From CAZDQL01 sp964507325 (GTDB taxonomy: Bacteria > Planctomycetota > UBA1135 > GCA-002686595), in the NCBI GenBank assembly GCA_964507325.1, contig CAZDQL010000023.1, positions 10,156 through 74,155 of the forward strand: a stretch of 64,000 bases of DNA, given 5' to 3'. The notes beneath the pieces are model-generated. The model did not search any database, had not been told where the DNA came from, and worked only from the letters and a program-made list of their open reading frames with translations. Each line of letters starts with the position of its first letter. Positions within the stretch are counted from its first letter, which is position 1. Made by a program: the position numbers and the translations under genes. Below are positions 51,913 to 60,494 of this stretch, in pieces.

Positions 51913-54900
51913 CTACAACCAGCGCGCCAGACCGCGCAGCCCGCTGGTGTCGAGCGCCCCGGCGCGGGGGCGCAAGCGCAGGCCGAAGGCGTACTCCCCG
52001 GAGCGCTCCATCATCCGGGAGCCGGAGTAGACCACCCGCTCCCCTTCGACGGCGACCTGGGAGAGCTCCACCGCCTCGGGGAGCACCAGATCGTGCTCCC
52101 CGCGCGCGTGCCCCACGACCAGCTCGACCACCACGTCCTCCGGCTCGAGCTCGCCCAGAACGAGCTCGACGCGCGCCTCCAGCGCCTCGCCGACGCGCAG
52201 GTCGTGCAGCTCCCCCACCGCCGCGCTGGAGACCATGACGCCGCGCAGCCCCTGCTCGAGGCGGGCGCGCCGGAGAGCCTTGGCGGACACGCCACTCCCG
52301 CCGTCGGCGATCAGCTCGCGCCCGAGCCGACCGAGGGGCAGGTACGCCTTGTCGGTGTACTCGCGCACCATGCGGTCGCTGTCGAAGACCGCCGGCTGGG
52401 TGGCCAGGGCGTGCCGCGAGCGCTCGAGCCAGCGGTTGGGGGTGTCGGCGCGGTTGCGCTCGAAGAAGAGGGGCACGATCTCCTCCTCCAGCAGGCGGTA
52501 GAGGGTCACGCTGTCGTGCTGATCCTGCAGCTCCTGCTCGCCGTACACGCGCCCGGCGGCGATCGTCCAGCCGTTGCGGCCGTCGGCCCCCTCGGGCCAC
52601 CAGCCGTCCGCGATCGAGAGCCCCAGGACGCCGTTGGCGGCGGCCTTCATGCCGCTGGTGCCGGAGGCCTCCATGCGCCGCGTGGGGGTGTTGAGCCACA
52701 CGTCCACCCCCGACACCAACGCCCGCCCCAGCTCGGCGTCGTAGTCCTCGAGGAAGATCACCTTGCCGGCCAGCAGCTCCCCGCGGGCGTGGGCCGCCAC
52801 CGAGGCCAGGATGTCCTGACCGAGGGTATCCTGCGGGTGGGCCTTGCCCGCCACCAGGATGCGCACGGGGCGCTTCTCGTCGGCGAGGATCGCGTCCAGC
52901 CGCTCCAGGTCCTCGAAGAGCAGGTGCGCGCGCTTGTAGGGCGCGAAGCGCCGCGCGAAGCCGATGAAGAGGGCGCGGTCGTCGAGCCCCTCCAGGACGC
53001 GTTCCAGGGTGCGCGGCGAGTCGTCGCGCTCCACGAACGCCCTGCGCAGCCGGTGTCGCGCCAGGGCGATCAGCCGCGCCTTGGCGCTGCGGCGCGCGCT
53101 CCACAGATCCGCCAGCTCGATCCCTTCGGCGCGATCGGTGAAGTCGGTGCCGCGCACCGCCCGCCCCGGCTCGCAGAGTAGGGCGGTCACCTCGGGACCG
53201 GTCCAGGTGGGCAGGTGCACTCCGTTCGTGACGGAGTCGATCGGCACCTCGCTCTCCAGGAGCGAGGGCCAGAAGGGCGCCAGGAGCGAGCGGCTCACCT
53301 CCCCGTGGAGGCGGCTGACGCCGTTGACCCAGCCCGCGAAGGAGAGGGCCAGGTAGCTCATGTTGAACTCGGCCCCATCCCCCTCGGCGTGACCGAGCTG
53401 CAGGAGCTCCGAGAAGGTCAGTCCCGCCCACTCGGCCACGTCCGCGAAGTAGGGACGCAGCAGATCGTGCGGGAAGCGATCGTGCCCCGCGGGCACCGGC
53501 GTGTGGGTGGTGAAGGCGGTGGTGGCGCGCACCAGCTCGCGCGCCTCGGGGTAGTCCAACCCCGTGGCCATCAAATGCCGCACGCGCTCCAGGGCCAGGA
53601 ACGCGGCGTGCCCCTCGTTCATGTGGTAGACGCTGGGTTCGATCCCGAGCCGCGCCAAGAGCCGGGCGCCACCGCGCCCCAGGACCAGCTCCTGACGGAT
53701 GCGCGTCCTCTGATCCCCGCCGTAGAGGGAGCGCGTGATCGCCCGGTCCTCCGGCCGGTTCTCCGGGAAGTCGGCGTCGAGCAGGTAGAGGTCGACGCGC
53801 CCCACCCGGGCGCGCCAGGCCTCGAGATGCAGCTCGCGTCCGGGCAACCCGAGCCGCACGACGACCGGCTCCCCGCTCCCGTCGCGCACTCGCTCGAGGG
53901 CCATCCCGCGGGGATCGTTGTCGAGCTCGACCACCTCTTGGCGGCCGTCGGTCGAGAGGCGTTGAGCGAAGTAGCCCTGGCGGTAGAAGAGGCCCACGGC
54001 GACCAGGGGCAGGGCCAGGTCGCTGGCGGACTTCAGGTGATCGCCGGCCAGGATGCCGAGTCCGCCGCTGTAGACCGGGAGCGACTCGTGCACGCCGAAC
54101 TCGGCGCAGAAGTAGGCCACCGGGTGCTCCGGCGACACCCCTTCGCACCACTGCCCCTGGTCGCGGGCCAGGTCGGCGCGGAAGCGCTCGACGACCCGCC
54201 CCAGCTTGGCGACATAGCCGGGGTCGGCGGCCCGCGCCTCCAGGTCGTCGCGGAAGACGCGCCGCAGGAAGAGCACCGGATTGTGGCGGGCCGACTCCCA
54301 GGAGGCGGGGGAGAGCTCCTCGAAGAGGGTCCTGCCCTCCGGGTCCCAGCACCACCAGAAGTTGCGCGCCAGCTCGGCCAGCCCCATCAAGGACTCGGGC
54401 AGGGTCGCCTCGACCTCGAAGGTGGCCAGCCGGGGCCGCGGGCAGTCCCGCGGCTCGCCGAGCTCCACCGGACGCGGCACCCGACGCCGCAGCGGAGCGC
54501 CGCCCGCCAAGCGCGTCTCCACCGTCGCCCCCGCCCGCCGGTAGGCGTCCAGGTAGTGCGCGAAGAGACCGCTCCAGGCGGTACGCGAGGCCGTGGCCTG
54601 GCAGATCGAACCCATCGCCCCCGCCGAGGGACCCTCGCGCAGGAAGCGCTGCACCTCCTCGCCGAGCGCTTCGACCGTGGATTCGTAGGTGCGACCGTGT
54701 CGCTCCAAGACGCTGATCCCGTCGGCGGAGCCGAGTCCCTCCTCCAGCGCCCAGCGTCCGAAGCCGGCCTGGTCGGAGGTGACCGTCGGGACTCCGAGGG
54801 CCAAGCTCTCCTGGGGGGTGTAGCCCCAGGGCTCGTAGTGCGAGGGGAAGAGGGTCAGGTCCATCGCCCGCACGACCCCCTCGTAGGGCAGCCCGATCAG

Positions 54901-56118
54901 CTCGTCGTGTCCGTCGAGGTAGATCGGCACCTGCAACACCCGCACGCGCGTGCCGAGGGCGTTGTCCAGACCCCTCTCCCTGCAGCGCACGAGCACGGGG
55001 TCCCCGTGGGGATCCCGCAGGCTGTGGGTGGCGATCCCCACCGGCCCCTCGCCCCCGTCCCTGCCCGCCAGGCGCTGGCGGACCCTGGGGCTCAGACCGG
55101 AGTTGCCGGCCGGCACCAGGATGAAGAGCACCACCCGCCGTCCATCGCGCCCCTGTAGGCGCCCCATGGCGTCGAGGATCAGGTCGATCCCCTTGTTGTG
55201 GAACTCGTAGCGCCCCGACGTGGCCAGGAGTGCGGCGTCGGTCAGGTCATCGCCCAAGAGGCGCGAGGCCAACTGCAGGAGCCGGGTGCGCGTCTCCTCT
55301 CGACCCAGCGGTCCCGCCACCTCGTCGATCACCGACAGGTCGATGCCGTTGGGCGTCAGGGGGTTGGCGCGGCGCACGTGCAAGAGCTCCGCCTCCGCCG
55401 CGGTCAGCTCGCTGACGGTGGTGAAGACGTCCGCCGTGCGCGCGCAGACCCCTTCCAGGGAGTGCTTGGCCGTGACCCGATGCCGGCGCGCCAGCTCGTC
55501 GGGATCGACGATCGCACCCTCCCCGAGGGAGTGTCCCGGGGAGGAGAGGGCACGGCCCAACATGGTGGCGTGCGTGGTGAAGACCGTGCCCACGGCGGGG
55601 CAGCGTTCCTTCAGGTGCAGCAGCCCCGCCCCGGTCATCCACTCGTGGAAGTGGGCGGTCGCGCGCCGGCGGCGCGGCGCCAGCTCCTCCTCCCAGAAGC
55701 GCTCGATCACCTGCCCCGCCGCATAGCCGAAGAGCACCGGCTCCTCGTAGTCCCAGCCCCCTTCGATCGAGTCGACGCCGTGGGTCTCCCACAGCTCGGT
55801 CAGGATCCCGTCCTTGCGCTCCCACATGCCGGAGAACTCGACCAGGATCGCGCGCGGCGAGCCGGGGACGCGCCAGCGCCCCACGCGCACGGGGATGCCC
55901 ATCTCCCGACAGGAGGCGGCGAAGGCCTCGAAGCCGGGCTCCTCGTCGAAGGGTGGGCGTCGCTCGCTCTCGGAGAAGAGCCAGGGCCCCACGCAGAAGT
56001 AGTCGTCCCCGTAGTGCTCCAGCACCGTGCGCGCCTTGGTGGAGAGCACGGTGTGGATCCCCCCCACCTTGTTGGCGACCTCGAAGCTGACCTCGAAGAG
56101 AACGGGTCGGGCGCTCAT
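51913..56118 (-). CDS. Fusion of GT3-type glycogen synthase and GT35 glycogen phosphorylase
   Basis: A 1401-residue protein. Residues about 1-545 are a eukaryote-like GT3 glycogen synthase: LFEVSFEVANKVGGIHTVLS at the start, FHEWMTGAGLLHL, TSGRYEFHNKGIDLILDAM and YEPWGYTPQESLALGVPTV. Residues about 570-680 are the DUF3417 part (LARNFWWCWDPEGRTLFEEL) and about 680-1290 a GT35 alpha-glucan phosphorylase (FCAEFGVHESLPVYSGGLG, YHMNEGHAAFLALE). The PLP Lys is in EASGTSGMKAAANG (about 1156). One chain could thus both lengthen and degrade glycogen, a natural point for reciprocal control. Start 56118 overlaps the GH57 stop. Confidence 0.88.
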   Translation of the reverse strand: MSARPVLFEVSFEVANKVGGIHTVLSTKARTVLEHYGDDYFCVGPWLFSESERRPPFDEEPGFEAFAASCREMGIPVRVGRWRVPGSPRAILVEFSGMWERKDGILTELWETHGVDSIEGGWDYEEPVLFGYAAGQVIERFWEEELAPRRRRATAHFHEWMTGAGLLHLKERCPAVGTVFTTHATMLGRALSSPGHSLGEGAIVDPDELARRHRVTAKHSLEGVCARTADVFTTVSELTAAEAELLHVRRANPLTPNGIDLSVIDEVAGPLGREETRTRLLQLASRLLGDDLTDAALLATSGRYEFHNKGIDLILDAMGRLQGRDGRRVVLFILVPAGNSGLSPRVRQRLAGRDGGEGPVGIATHSLRDPHGDPVLVRCRERGLDNALGTRVRVLQVPIYLDGHDELIGLPYEGVVRAMDLTLFPSHYEPWGYTPQESLALGVPTVTSDQAGFGRWALEEGLGSADGISVLERHGRTYESTVEALGEEVQRFLREGPSAGAMGSICQATASRTAWSGLFAHYLDAYRRAGATVETRLAGGAPLRRRVPRPVELGEPRDCPRPRLATFEVEATLPESLMGLAELARNFWWCWDPEGRTLFEELSPASWESARHNPVLFLRRVFRDDLEARAADPGYVAKLGRVVERFRADLARDQGQWCEGVSPEHPVAYFCAEFGVHESLPVYSGGLGILAGDHLKSASDLALPLVAVGLFYRQGYFAQRLSTDGRQEVVELDNDPRGMALERVRDGSGEPVVVRLGLPGRELHLEAWRARVGRVDLYLLDADFPENRPEDRAITRSLYGGDQRTRIRQELVLGRGGARLLARLGIEPSVYHMNEGHAAFLALERVRHLMATGLDYPEARELVRATTAFTTHTPVPAGHDRFPHDLLRPYFADVAEWAGLTFSELLQLGHAEGDGAEFNMSYLALSFAGWVNGVSRLHGEVSRSLLAPFWPSLLESEVPIDSVTNGVHLPTWTGPEVTALLCEPGRAVRGTDFTDRAEGIELADLWSARRSAKARLIALARHRLRRAFVERDDSPRTLERVLEGLDDRALFIGFARRFAPYKRAHLLFEDLERLDAILADEKRPVRILVAGKAHPQDTLGQDILASVAAHARGELLAGKVIFLEDYDAELGRALVSGVDVWLNTPTRRMEASGTSGMKAAANGVLGLSIADGWWPEGADGRNGWTIAAGRVYGEQELQDQHDSVTLYRLLEEEIVPLFFERNRADTPNRWLERSRHALATQPAVFDSDRMVREYTDKAYLPLGRLGRELIADGGSGVSAKALRRARLEQGLRGVMVSSAAVGELHDLRVGEALEARVELVLGELEPEDVVVELVVGHARGEHDLVLPEAVELSQVAVEGERVVYSGSRMMERSGEYAFGLRLRPRAGALDTSGLRGLARWL

Positions 56119-57332
56119 CGCTGATCTCCGTGGGTCGAGCTCTCGACGTGGGCATCGACGCGGGCACGCAGATCGTCCAGTACGTTCATGACGGTGATGA
56201 AGGCCTCGTGGGGGCTGTCGTAGGGGCTGAAGTACTCGTGCACTTCGGCGTCGGAGTGTTCCTTGGTAGCCATGTAGTAGACGTGGTCCGACGTGGTCAG
56301 ACGCAGCCAGTCGGCGAGCAGCTCGGGATCGCCGCTGGCGCGCACGGCCGGGCCCAGGGCGTGGATCGCCCCGTGGGCGGCGCGCTGCATCGGGTTGCCG
56401 AGCCAGGCGGAGAGGTCGCGCTCCTCGTCCGCCCAGGAGAAGGGGCGCGGGATGGTGAGGGGCTCCCGCACGGGAAAGGCCGCCGCCAGCTCGCTGGGGG
56501 TGGCGAAGTCCAGATTGGGGTTGTCGAGCACGCGCCAGGGGAGGGCGCGCATGAAGTCGAAGATCCCCGTGTCGGCCCACTGGTGCTCGCCGAAGGTCTC
56601 GTAGTCCATGAAGAGCCCGATGAAGGGCGTGAAGGGAGGGACCTCGTCCAGATGTTCGGCGAAGGTCTCGGCGAAGAGCGGATAGCCGGGCCAGTCGCGG
56701 TTGGAGAAGCGGTAGGCGATGTCGTCGGAGAGCACGTAGTCGCGCAGGAGCAGGCCCAGGCGCTCACAGGAAGCGGGGCGCCAGACCTGGTGCGGGCTGC
56801 GCCCGAAGAGCAGGGTGTCCGCCCCCTCCGCCAGCATGACCTCGTAGCCCGCCGCCTCAACCGCCGCGGCGATCCCCTCGTCGATGATCAACTCGGTGTT
56901 GCGGTAGCCGGTCGGGCGCCGTCCGAAGAGCTCCTCGACGCGCGCCGCGTGGGCGCCCACCTGCCGTTCGAACTCCGCCAGATCCGCCAGGGACGCCAGG
57001 GAGTGCATCGAGGTCTCGGCCAGGATCTCCACCGCCCCGGTGGCCGCCAGGGCGCGGAAGCTCTCCAGGGCCTCCGGCGCCCAGGCCTCGAACTGGTCCA
57101 GGGCCGTCCCGGAGATGGAGAAGGAGCAGCGGAAGCGCCCCTCGGTGGCGTCGATCGCCTGCGCCAGGACCGCGTTCATCGGCAGGTAGCAGCGCTCCAC
57201 CACCCGCTCGAGGACCGCCCGGTTGAGCTTCTCGTCCCAGTAGCGCGGCGCTCCCGTGCCGCGCTCCACCTCCTCGCGGCGGGCGAGACGGTAGGGCTGG
57301 TGGACCTGGAAGTAGAAGACGATCGAAGTCAC
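56115..57332 (-). CDS. GH57 alpha-amylase-type glycoside hydrolase
   Basis: A 405-residue GH57 enzyme. N-terminal motif 1 VFYFQVHQPYRL, motif with nucleophile Glu in GYRNTELIIDEG (about residue 146), and acid Asp in MDYETFGEHQ (about 242). GH57 enzymes act on alpha-1,4 or alpha-1,6 glucan bonds; amylase, branching or 4-alpha-glucanotransferase activity cannot be separated here. No signal peptide, so it acts on stored glycogen in the cytoplasm. GTG start overlaps the preceding GT4 stop (GTGA). Confidence 0.85.
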   Translation of the reverse strand: MTSIVFYFQVHQPYRLARREEVERGTGAPRYWDEKLNRAVLERVVERCYLPMNAVLAQAIDATEGRFRCSFSISGTALDQFEAWAPEALESFRALAATGAVEILAETSMHSLASLADLAEFERQVGAHAARVEELFGRRPTGYRNTELIIDEGIAAAVEAAGYEVMLAEGADTLLFGRSPHQVWRPASCERLGLLLRDYVLSDDIAYRFSNRDWPGYPLFAETFAEHLDEVPPFTPFIGLFMDYETFGEHQWADTGIFDFMRALPWRVLDNPNLDFATPSELAAAFPVREPLTIPRPFSWADEERDLSAWLGNPMQRAAHGAIHALGPAVRASGDPELLADWLRLTTSDHVYYMATKEHSDAEVHEYFSPYDSPHEAFITVMNVLDDLRARVDAHVESSTHGDQR

Positions 57333-58483
57333 CCGCAGAGCTCCGAGTAGACCTGCAGCATGCGCTCGGCGGCTCGCGTCCAGGTGAGGCGTGCCACCTC
57401 CTCGCGGGCGGAGACGGCCAGGTCCCGCGCCAGGGCGGGTCGACGCAGGACGGCCAGAGTGCGGTCGGCGAGGAGTTCCACGTCCCGGGAGTCTACCTTG
57501 AGGGCGCTCTGGACCGTTTCCGCTGCTCCGCAGTCGCTGGGCATCACCACCGGTACTCCGTGGGCCATCGCCTCGAGCACGACCATGCCGAAGGGCTCCG
57601 ACTCCGAGGGCACCACCAGCACCGAGGCCTCGCTGAAGAGGGCGCGCAGGGCGGGTCCCGCCAGGAAGCCGGGGAAGCTCGTGCGCTCCGCCAATCCCAG
57701 CTCCACCGCGCGCTCTTCGAGGTGCCCCCGCAGCACGCCGTCCCCCGCCAGCACGAAACGCGCCTCCGGGAGCTCCTCGGCCACCCGCGCGGCCACCTCG
57801 AGGAAACGCTCCGGCGCCTTCTGGGGAGTGAGCCGTCCGAGGAAGAGCACCGTCGGAGTCGTCCGGCCATCGGTCGCGGTCGGCCCCGGCGGCGTCAGCG
57901 CGTTGTGCACCACGCGCACCTTGTCGAGGTCGAGCGGGTAGTGCCTGGCCAAGACCGAGCGGGTGTAGGCGCTGACGCACACCACCCGGTCGGCGGCCTC
58001 CAATCCGCGCGCTTCGAGGGCGGCGATCTCGGCGTCGGGGGTGACGGGCGAGCGATCGTATTCAGAGGAGTGGACGTGGACCACCAACTGCGCGCCGCAG
58101 GTGCGTCGGGCCGCGATCCCCCCTTCGAAGGTCACCCAGTCGTGGGCGTGTACCACGTCGGCGGGCTCTCCCTTGGCGAACTCCGCCACGGCCGCGGCGT
58201 AGCGCGCGACCTCGGTGGCCAGGGCCGACCGGAAGCCACCGGGGGCGTAGGGACCGAAGAAGTCCCAGGACACCGCGGCGGTGGCCTGGCCCTCCTCCGA
58301 GGGCAGGCCGGCTGCGATCACCCGCCCCCCCTCGATCTGCTCGCCCCCGAAGAGGCGCGGCAGGACGAAGCGCAGGTCGACGCCGCTGCGCGCCAGCCCC
58401 TCCGCCAGCCCCTGGCAGGCGACTCCCAGCCCCCCGGTGATCCGCGGCGGCAGCTCCCAGCCGAGCATCAAGACCTTGATCAC
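57329..58483 (-). CDS. GT4-family glycosyltransferase, glycogen-synthase-like
   Basis: A 384-residue GT-B enzyme. KVLMLGWELPPRITGGLGVA at the start and DVVHAHDWVTFEGGIAARR are like starch/glycogen synthase and MalP-locus GT4 proteins. Then VLFLGRLTPQKAPERFLEVA and the EX7E motif in SESEPFGMVVLEAMAHG. It probably transfers glucose from a nucleotide sugar, for primer synthesis or an alternative glycogen synthase, next to the GT3 fusion. GTG start overlaps the debranching-gene stop. Confidence 0.8.
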   Translation of the reverse strand: MIKVLMLGWELPPRITGGLGVACQGLAEGLARSGVDLRFVLPRLFGGEQIEGGRVIAAGLPSEEGQATAAVSWDFFGPYAPGGFRSALATEVARYAAAVAEFAKGEPADVVHAHDWVTFEGGIAARRTCGAQLVVHVHSSEYDRSPVTPDAEIAALEARGLEAADRVVCVSAYTRSVLARHYPLDLDKVRVVHNALTPPGPTATDGRTTPTVLFLGRLTPQKAPERFLEVAARVAEELPEARFVLAGDGVLRGHLEERAVELGLAERTSFPGFLAGPALRALFSEASVLVVPSESEPFGMVVLEAMAHGVPVVMPSDCGAAETVQSALKVDSRDVELLADRTLAVLRRPALARDLAVSAREEVARLTWTRAAERMLQVYSELCG

Positions 58484-60408
58484 GACGTCCCCTCCTGCTC
58501 CAAGAGCGCCAGGGAGCGCAGCAGTTCGGCGGTGTTCCAGGCCTGGGCGCAGGTCCCACCGGGGGCGTGGGGCTCGTCCCCGGAGAAGACCTCCGAGAGG
58601 TGGTTCAGGGCGCCCCGGGAGAGCTCCCCCTCGAACGCCTCCCACAGGCCGCGCAGCCGCCGGCGCTCGGCGGGCGCGCCGCGACCCGCCCGCAGGCTGG
58701 CCTCGACGTAGGGGCCCAAGAGCCAGGGCCAGGCGGTGCCCTGGTGGTAGGCGGCGTCCCGTTCCTCCGGTCCGCCGCCGTAGAGACCCTGGTACCCCCG
58801 CTCGGTCGGGGCCAGGGTCCTGAGGCCCCGGGGGGTCAGGAGGGGTCCGGCGGCGTCGACGACAGCGCCGCGTTGGGTCGGGGTCAGCGGAGAGAGCTCG
58901 AGGGAGGCCGCCAGCACCATGTTGGGCCTGAGGGCGCGGTCCGCCCACCCAGCGCGCCAGAGGTCCGCCAGGCGCGCCTCCTCCGGGAGCCACAGCCGCT
59001 CCAGGAAGGTGCGCCCGCAGCGGTCGCGTCGCTCGACCCAAGCGCTGCTTCCACGCATCTCCGCCAGGTAGGCCAAGAGGAAGTAACCCAGGGCCGCGAT
59101 CTCCACCGGCGCGCCGTGACGCGGCGTCACCGCCCGCTCGCCCACGCGCGCGTCCATCCAGGTCGGATTGAGCTCGGGGCCACCGGCGTGGAGGAGCAGG
59201 TCCTCGTCGAAGTGCAGGCCCAGGGGAGCGCCCGCCAGGTAGCTCTCGGCGATCTCCTCCAGGGCCGCAGCGAAGGTGCGCCGTACCGCGGCCCGATCCC
59301 CCCCCGTCACCTCCAGGGCGCGCACCGCTCGCACGAACCAGAGCGCGGCGTCGGCGCTGCCGTAGTGGGAGTCCTCGGGGGTGGCTCCGAAGATGTTGGG
59401 CAGGAGCCCTCCGCGCAGGAAGGGCAGGGCTCCCCCGAGCACCTCCCACGCCTCCGCCACCCGTCCGCGGGCCAGGGTCAAGCCGGGGAGGGAGAGGAAG
59501 GTGTCGCGGCCCCACTCCCCGAACCAGGGGAAGCCCGCCAGGATCCCGAGCCGCCCGGCGGCGTCGCGGTAGAGGAAGTCCTCGGCGGCGAGCGATTGGC
59601 GCCGCACCAGGTCGAGGGGGCGCACGGCGAGGGAGGTGGTCCGCTCCGCAGCCCGGGCGCTCCAGCGCAGGCTCGGATCCCCCGGATCGTCGAGCAGGCT
59701 GGCGGCCACCACCAGCGCCCCCCCCGACTCCAACTCGATCCGGATGCGGCCGGGGGAGAAGGCGTCCTCCACTCCGTCGAACCCGCGCGCCACGTCGACG
59801 GGGTAGGTGATCCCTCGCTGCCAATGGGGTGCTGCGATCCACTCGCAGGGGGTGTCGACCCGCAGGGTGACCGGCGGCAGGGACGGGTAGGGCTGGAAAC
59901 GGAGCAGCGCGCCGCGCTGGGCGACCTCGGGCCGCAGGGCGTCGTTCTGGAAGGTCAGGGCGTCCGCGGAGCGGCAGGCGAAGCGCGGGGTGAGCTCCAG
60001 GGTCAGGGAGTCCCGGGTCCTCACCTCGAAGCGGCAGAGCGCGGTGGGCCGACCGCGGTCCATCTGCACCTCGCACACCACGGCCACGCCCCCCAGGTCG
60101 TGGGTCGCCCGCGGCCAAGGCACCAGTTGGAAGGCGTCGGGGACCCCGGAGACCTCGAGCTCCTCGCCGGCGGCGGTCCTGAGGCGCAGCTCGATCCCGG
60201 CCAGGAAGAGGTGGCGCTGCGCGCTCTCCGGCAGCGGGGCGACCAGGAGACCGTGGTAGCGCCGCGTCGGCACCCCGGCGGCGGTCCCCGCGGCGTATCC
60301 CCCCCGGCCGTCGGTCTCCAGCCACTCCGTCTCCAGCGCGCGCTCGGGAGAGAGGGTCTCTCTCTCGAGGGAGACGAGGGGACGCGGGGCGACGGTGGCG
60401 GTGGTCAC
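58480..60408 (-). CDS. Glycogen debranching enzyme (amylo-alpha-1,6-glucosidase type, GDE)
   Basis: About 642 residues. The N-terminal domain has LETDGRGGYAAGTAAGVPTR and RRYHGLLVAPLP. The C-terminal (alpha/alpha)6 domain has GFPWFGEWGRDTFLSLPGL (probable catalytic Asp), PTWMDARVGERAVTPRHG and YHQGTAWPWLLGPYVEA. It hydrolyses alpha-1,6 branch stubs of glycogen in the cytoplasm. Start unclear: GTG at 60408 (VTTATVAPRP) is preferred over TTG at 60429, and neither has a good ribosome binding site. First gene of the four-gene glycogen operon, each overlapping the next by 4 bp. Confidence 0.85.
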   Translation of the reverse strand: MTTATVAPRPLVSLERETLSPERALETEWLETDGRGGYAAGTAAGVPTRRYHGLLVAPLPESAQRHLFLAGIELRLRTAAGEELEVSGVPDAFQLVPWPRATHDLGGVAVVCEVQMDRGRPTALCRFEVRTRDSLTLELTPRFACRSADALTFQNDALRPEVAQRGALLRFQPYPSLPPVTLRVDTPCEWIAAPHWQRGITYPVDVARGFDGVEDAFSPGRIRIELESGGALVVAASLLDDPGDPSLRWSARAAERTTSLAVRPLDLVRRQSLAAEDFLYRDAAGRLGILAGFPWFGEWGRDTFLSLPGLTLARGRVAEAWEVLGGALPFLRGGLLPNIFGATPEDSHYGSADAALWFVRAVRALEVTGGDRAAVRRTFAAALEEIAESYLAGAPLGLHFDEDLLLHAGGPELNPTWMDARVGERAVTPRHGAPVEIAALGYFLLAYLAEMRGSSAWVERRDRCGRTFLERLWLPEEARLADLWRAGWADRALRPNMVLAASLELSPLTPTQRGAVVDAAGPLLTPRGLRTLAPTERGYQGLYGGGPEERDAAYHQGTAWPWLLGPYVEASLRAGRGAPAERRRLRGLWEAFEGELSRGALNHLSEVFSGDEPHAPGGTCAQAWNTAELLRSLALLEQEGTS

Positions 60409-60494
60409 GGCGGGGATCGCGGAGCCCAAAAGGGCGGGGGGAGGCGGGCTCGCCGCGTACGGTAGCCTCCCCAGGTGCCGGGTGCGATAGCGAG

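Noticed and set aside
51899..54355. 818-residue open frame on the - strand in another phase over the phosphorylase
   Set aside because: Arg/Gly/Pro-rich shadow of the GT35 coding sequence with no family features.
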